DNA from: CAYHWE01 sp964360445
GTDB taxonomy: Bacteria > Patescibacteriota > Patescibacteriia > Patescibacteriales > JAKAJF01
Assembly (NCBI GenBank): GCA_964360445.1
Contig: CAYHWE010000038.1
Span: 1 to 8,148, forward strand
Direction of reading: 5' to 3'
Length of the DNA stretch: 8,148 bases
The notes below the pieces were generated by a model, which made no database searches, was not told where the DNA came from, and worked only from the letters and a program-made list of their open reading frames with translations. The position numbers were made by a program, and so were the translations under genes. Positions within the stretch are counted from its first letter, which is position 1, and every line of letters begins with the position of its first letter. This document shows positions 6,351 through 8,148 of this stretch, one piece after another.

Positions 6351-7437
6351 CAAATATCTAATATTCATACCGTTAATAATCCCGCTTTTTATAGCTGGAT
6401 TATTTTTTTTGCTGCAGGATAAAAAAGAAGGGAGAAAGAATGTGGATCGAGCTGAAAACGAAAGCATTGAAGCAGAGGATGAATTGATTGTTTTAGATAA
6501 TAGTCTGCCCGCCAATGAAGCTAAGAAGATACGCATGGTTTTTTTCGGCGACCTGATGCTTGATCGCAATGTCGGCGCGCAGATTAAAAAAACCGGCCTG
6601 CATTATCTTTTTGAAGAACTGGAGAAGAACGGTTTGTTCAGCGGTTTTGATCTGGTCAGCGCCAATCTGGAAGGCGCGGTTACGGAGAATGGTGGGCATT
6701 ATGCTCCGGTTAACGCTTATGATTTTGCTTTCAATCCGAGCTTGATTTCGGAATTAAAAAAGTATGATTTTAGTTTTTTTAACTTGGCGAACAATCATTT
6801 TACCGACCAAGGAGAAAGGGGGACAGGGGAAACGCGTGAGAATCTGGATAGATTGAGCTTTGGTTTTTCCGGTTGCGCGGACAGGCAGGTCGGCGATTGT
6901 TCGACAAAAATAATCGAGGTTGGCGGTAAAAAAATAGGCATGGCCGGGTTCAGTATGGTTTATGGATTGTTGGACAACGAAAAAGCGAAAGAAGAGATTG
7001 CGGAGTTAAAAAATAATTCAGATTTGGTCATAGTGAATGCGCATTGGGGCGAGGAATATACGCATCATTTTAATAAACATCAGGAAAAATTAGGCCATGA
7101 TCTTATCGATGCGGGAGCGGATATGATAATCGGGCATCATCCGCATGTCGTGCAGGGGGTGGAAATTTATAAGGACAAGCCGATTTTTTATTCTTTGGGC
7201 AATTTTGTTTTTGACCAGTATTTTTCCGCGGATACGCAGGAGGAATTGGCGATTGAGATCAATTTTTCGGATGATAAAAAAGAATTCATCTTGCATCCGA
7301 TGCAGTCAGTTAAAAGCCAGCCGAGATTGTTAGAGGAAGATGGGAAGAATAAATTTTTGGAAAAATATGTGAGTTGGTCGAAGGTGAGTAAGGAGGTTGG
7401 GGAAGAGATTAGAAATGGGAAAATAATTTTAAAGTAG
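6328..7437 (+). CDS. CapA-family (PGA_cap) membrane-anchored metallophosphatase-like protein
   Basis: 369 residues. Residues 1-10 are basic and 11-29 are a single hydrophobic helix, an N-terminal membrane anchor or uncleaved signal. An acidic linker (31-67) follows, then a CapA domain (calcineurin-like fold) from about 68 to 315. Motifs in order: FFGDLMLDR (72-80), ANLEG (112-116), NLANNHFTDQG (152-162), NAHWGEEY (237-244), IIGHHPHVVQG (268-278) and FYSLGNFVFDQY (287-298). The metal-site residues D75, N156/H157, H239 and H270/H271/H273 are present. CapA was named from poly-gamma-glutamate capsule synthesis in Bacillus, but the family is broad and often annotated as such without capsule genes, so the substrate is uncertain. 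No capB/capC is nearby. The start lies inside the translin gene in another frame (23-bp overlap); the anchor begins soon after it, supporting this ATG. No Shine-Dalgarno is seen. Confidence 0.92.
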   Translation: MKSRLGSSKYLIFIPLIIPLFIAGLFFLLQDKKEGRKNVDRAENESIEAEDELIVLDNSLPANEAKKIRMVFFGDLMLDRNVGAQIKKTGLHYLFEELEKNGLFSGFDLVSANLEGAVTENGGHYAPVNAYDFAFNPSLISELKKYDFSFFNLANNHFTDQGERGTGETRENLDRLSFGFSGCADRQVGDCSTKIIEVGGKKIGMAGFSMVYGLLDNEKAKEEIAELKNNSDLVIVNAHWGEEYTHHFNKHQEKLGHDLIDAGADMIIGHHPHVVQGVEIYKDKPIFYSLGNFVFDQYFSADTQEELAIEINFSDDKKEFILHPMQSVKSQPRLLEEDGKNKFLEKYVSWSKVSKEVGEEIRNGKIILK

Positions 7438-7439
7438 TG

Positions 7440-7626
7440 CCATTGCGAGGAGCGACTAGCGACGAAGCAATCCTTAATAGTTGTTTATTCGCTGCGCTGA
7501 GCCTCACTTTTGGAATCAAAAGTAAGCAAAAATTTCGGGGGCTTCAATGCGCTCTCATATTGATTGAAGTCCGAAGCTTTACCCTTGGCGCTTAGTTCAG
7601 CCCCCGAACCCCTTGGAGCTTTTAAC
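7440..7626 (+). repeat. Structured intergenic repeat region with nested inverted repeats
   Basis: The 212-bp spacer between capA and the phosphoesterase gene holds no credible coding sequence but much symmetry. First, 7441-7473 starts CATTGCGAGGAGCG and ends GACGAAGCAATCC, with ATTGC/GCAAT ends; I recognise this as a sequence scattered between genes in many environmental bacterial genomes. Second, ACTTTTG (7506-7512) pairs with CAAAAGT (7517-7523) across GAAT, extendable to 10 bp with one mismatch. Third, TTCGGGGGCT (7534-7543) is a perfect inverted repeat of AGCCCCCGAA (7599-7608). Inside it CTTCAAT (7542-7548) pairs with ATTGAAG (7563-7569). No T-run follows a stem, so it does not look like a simple terminator. 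It may be one or two dispersed repeat (REP/MITE-like) elements or a structured RNA leader. Confidence 0.6.
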
Positions 7627-7649
7627 ACCTATTTGGTAGTGTAAAATAT

Positions 7650-8141
7650 ATGAAAATCGCAATCATATCTGATATCCACGACAATCTAGTCAATTTGAAA
7701 AAGTGCTTGGGCTGGTGTAGCGCCAATGGGGTCGAGCAGCTTGTTTGTTGCGGCGATGTGGCTAATTCTGAAACGCTGCAGTATTTATCTGAAAAGTTTT
7801 CTGGTCCGATCCATCTAGTGAAAGGCAATATGGAGATATTTACAGATGGTGAAGCTGAGGAATTTAAAAATATAATTTTTTACGGCAAATTAGCAAGATT
7901 TGAGTTGGCAGACAAAAAAATCGGCGCTTGCCATGAACCGTTTTTGATCGTTAAAGTTTTGGAATTGGGCAAGTGCGATATTGTTTTTTACGGCCATACC
8001 CATAAACCATGGGAGAGCATGGAGAATGGAGCGCGGGCAATCAACCCCGGCACTTTGGGTGGCGTATTCCAAAAAGCGACTTTTGCGGTTTGGGATACGG
8101 AAAAAGAAGAGTTAGAATTGAAGATTTTGGAGATGATGTAA
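7650..8141 (+). CDS. YfcE/MJ0936-type metallophosphoesterase
   Basis: A compact 163-residue calcineurin-like phosphoesterase, full length for the YfcE/MJ0936 group of cytoplasmic phosphodiesterases with a two-metal centre. The N-terminus MKIAIISDIHDN carries metal ligands D8 and H10. CGD gives D36, KGNME gives N60, GACHEP gives H95, and GHTH (115-118) gives H116 and H118. NPGT (132-135) is the usual C-terminal motif. Two sites differ from common members: GNME in place of GN-x-D, and CHEP in place of the usual HGH, so one histidine next to the metal site is missing. The start is certain because the first beta strand begins at residue 2. No Shine-Dalgarno is visible. A TAAAAT at 7642-7647 is too close to be its promoter, so transcription must start further upstream, inside the repeat region, or come from the capA operon. 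The natural substrate is unknown. Confidence 0.93.
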   Translation: MKIAIISDIHDNLVNLKKCLGWCSANGVEQLVCCGDVANSETLQYLSEKFSGPIHLVKGNMEIFTDGEAEEFKNIIFYGKLARFELADKKIGACHEPFLIVKVLELGKCDIVFYGHTHKPWESMENGARAINPGTLGGVFQKATFAVWDTEKEELELKILEMM

Positions 8142-8148
8142 AAATTAT

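Noticed and set aside
7440..7626. CRISPR array or tRNA gene in the structured spacer
   Set aside because: The inverted repeats are each different, with no repeated direct unit, and no cloverleaf with a T-loop (GTTCRA) and acceptor stem could be drawn.
7642..7647. TAAAAT as a -10 box for the phosphoesterase gene
   Set aside because: It ends 2 bp before the ATG, so transcription would start inside the coding sequence, and the start codon is fixed by the conserved N-terminal strand.
953..8141. Alternative genetic code with TGA as glycine or tryptophan (as in Gracilibacteria)
   Set aside because: All conserved Gly and Trp positions in the complete genes are read with standard codons, and no in-frame TGA occurs within them.

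Overview
The window reads as a piece of a bacterial chromosome. It most likely comes from a Candidate Phyla Radiation (Patescibacteria) organism, probably of the Parcubacteria group. The grounds are a secreted beta-helix protein of a style common in those genomes, a polytopic membrane protein with an N-terminal helix opening after an RNKYLLFFGLFA segment, a translin-family protein beside a type IV pilus ATPase, AT-rich spacers, and almost no Shine-Dalgarno sequences. The lineage is inferred from these features and no ribosomal RNA is present to confirm it. The standard code fits: all six complete genes end in TAA or TAG, and no in-frame TGA interrupts any of them.

Left part (1-952): the C-terminally truncated start of a secreted parallel beta-helix protein runs leftwards off the window edge. 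A 128-bp divergent spacer carries one promoter for it and one for ftsH. Middle left (953-3991): ftsH, the membrane-bound AAA+ zinc protease, is followed after 168 bp by a six-helix membrane protein of unknown function. That gene has its own extended -10 promoter, a small leader hairpin and the only strong Shine-Dalgarno in the window, and it ends at a textbook intrinsic terminator.

Middle right (4013-7437): an extended -10 promoter starts a likely three-gene operon. It contains pilB (type IV pilus extension ATPase), a translin/TRAX-like protein that keeps the residues associated with TRAX nuclease activity, and a membrane-anchored CapA-family protein whose start overlaps the translin gene by 23 bp. 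Right end (7438-8141): a 212-bp spacer is packed with inverted repeats and looks like one or more intergenic repeat elements. A small YfcE/MJ0936-type metallophosphoesterase gene follows and ends just before the window edge.

Most genes concern the cell envelope: export, membrane protein quality control, pili, and CapA-like surface functions. The least expected items are the TRAX-like protein inside the pilus/CapA operon and the structured repeat region before the phosphoesterase gene. No CRISPR array, tRNA, rRNA, transposase or prophage gene was seen.
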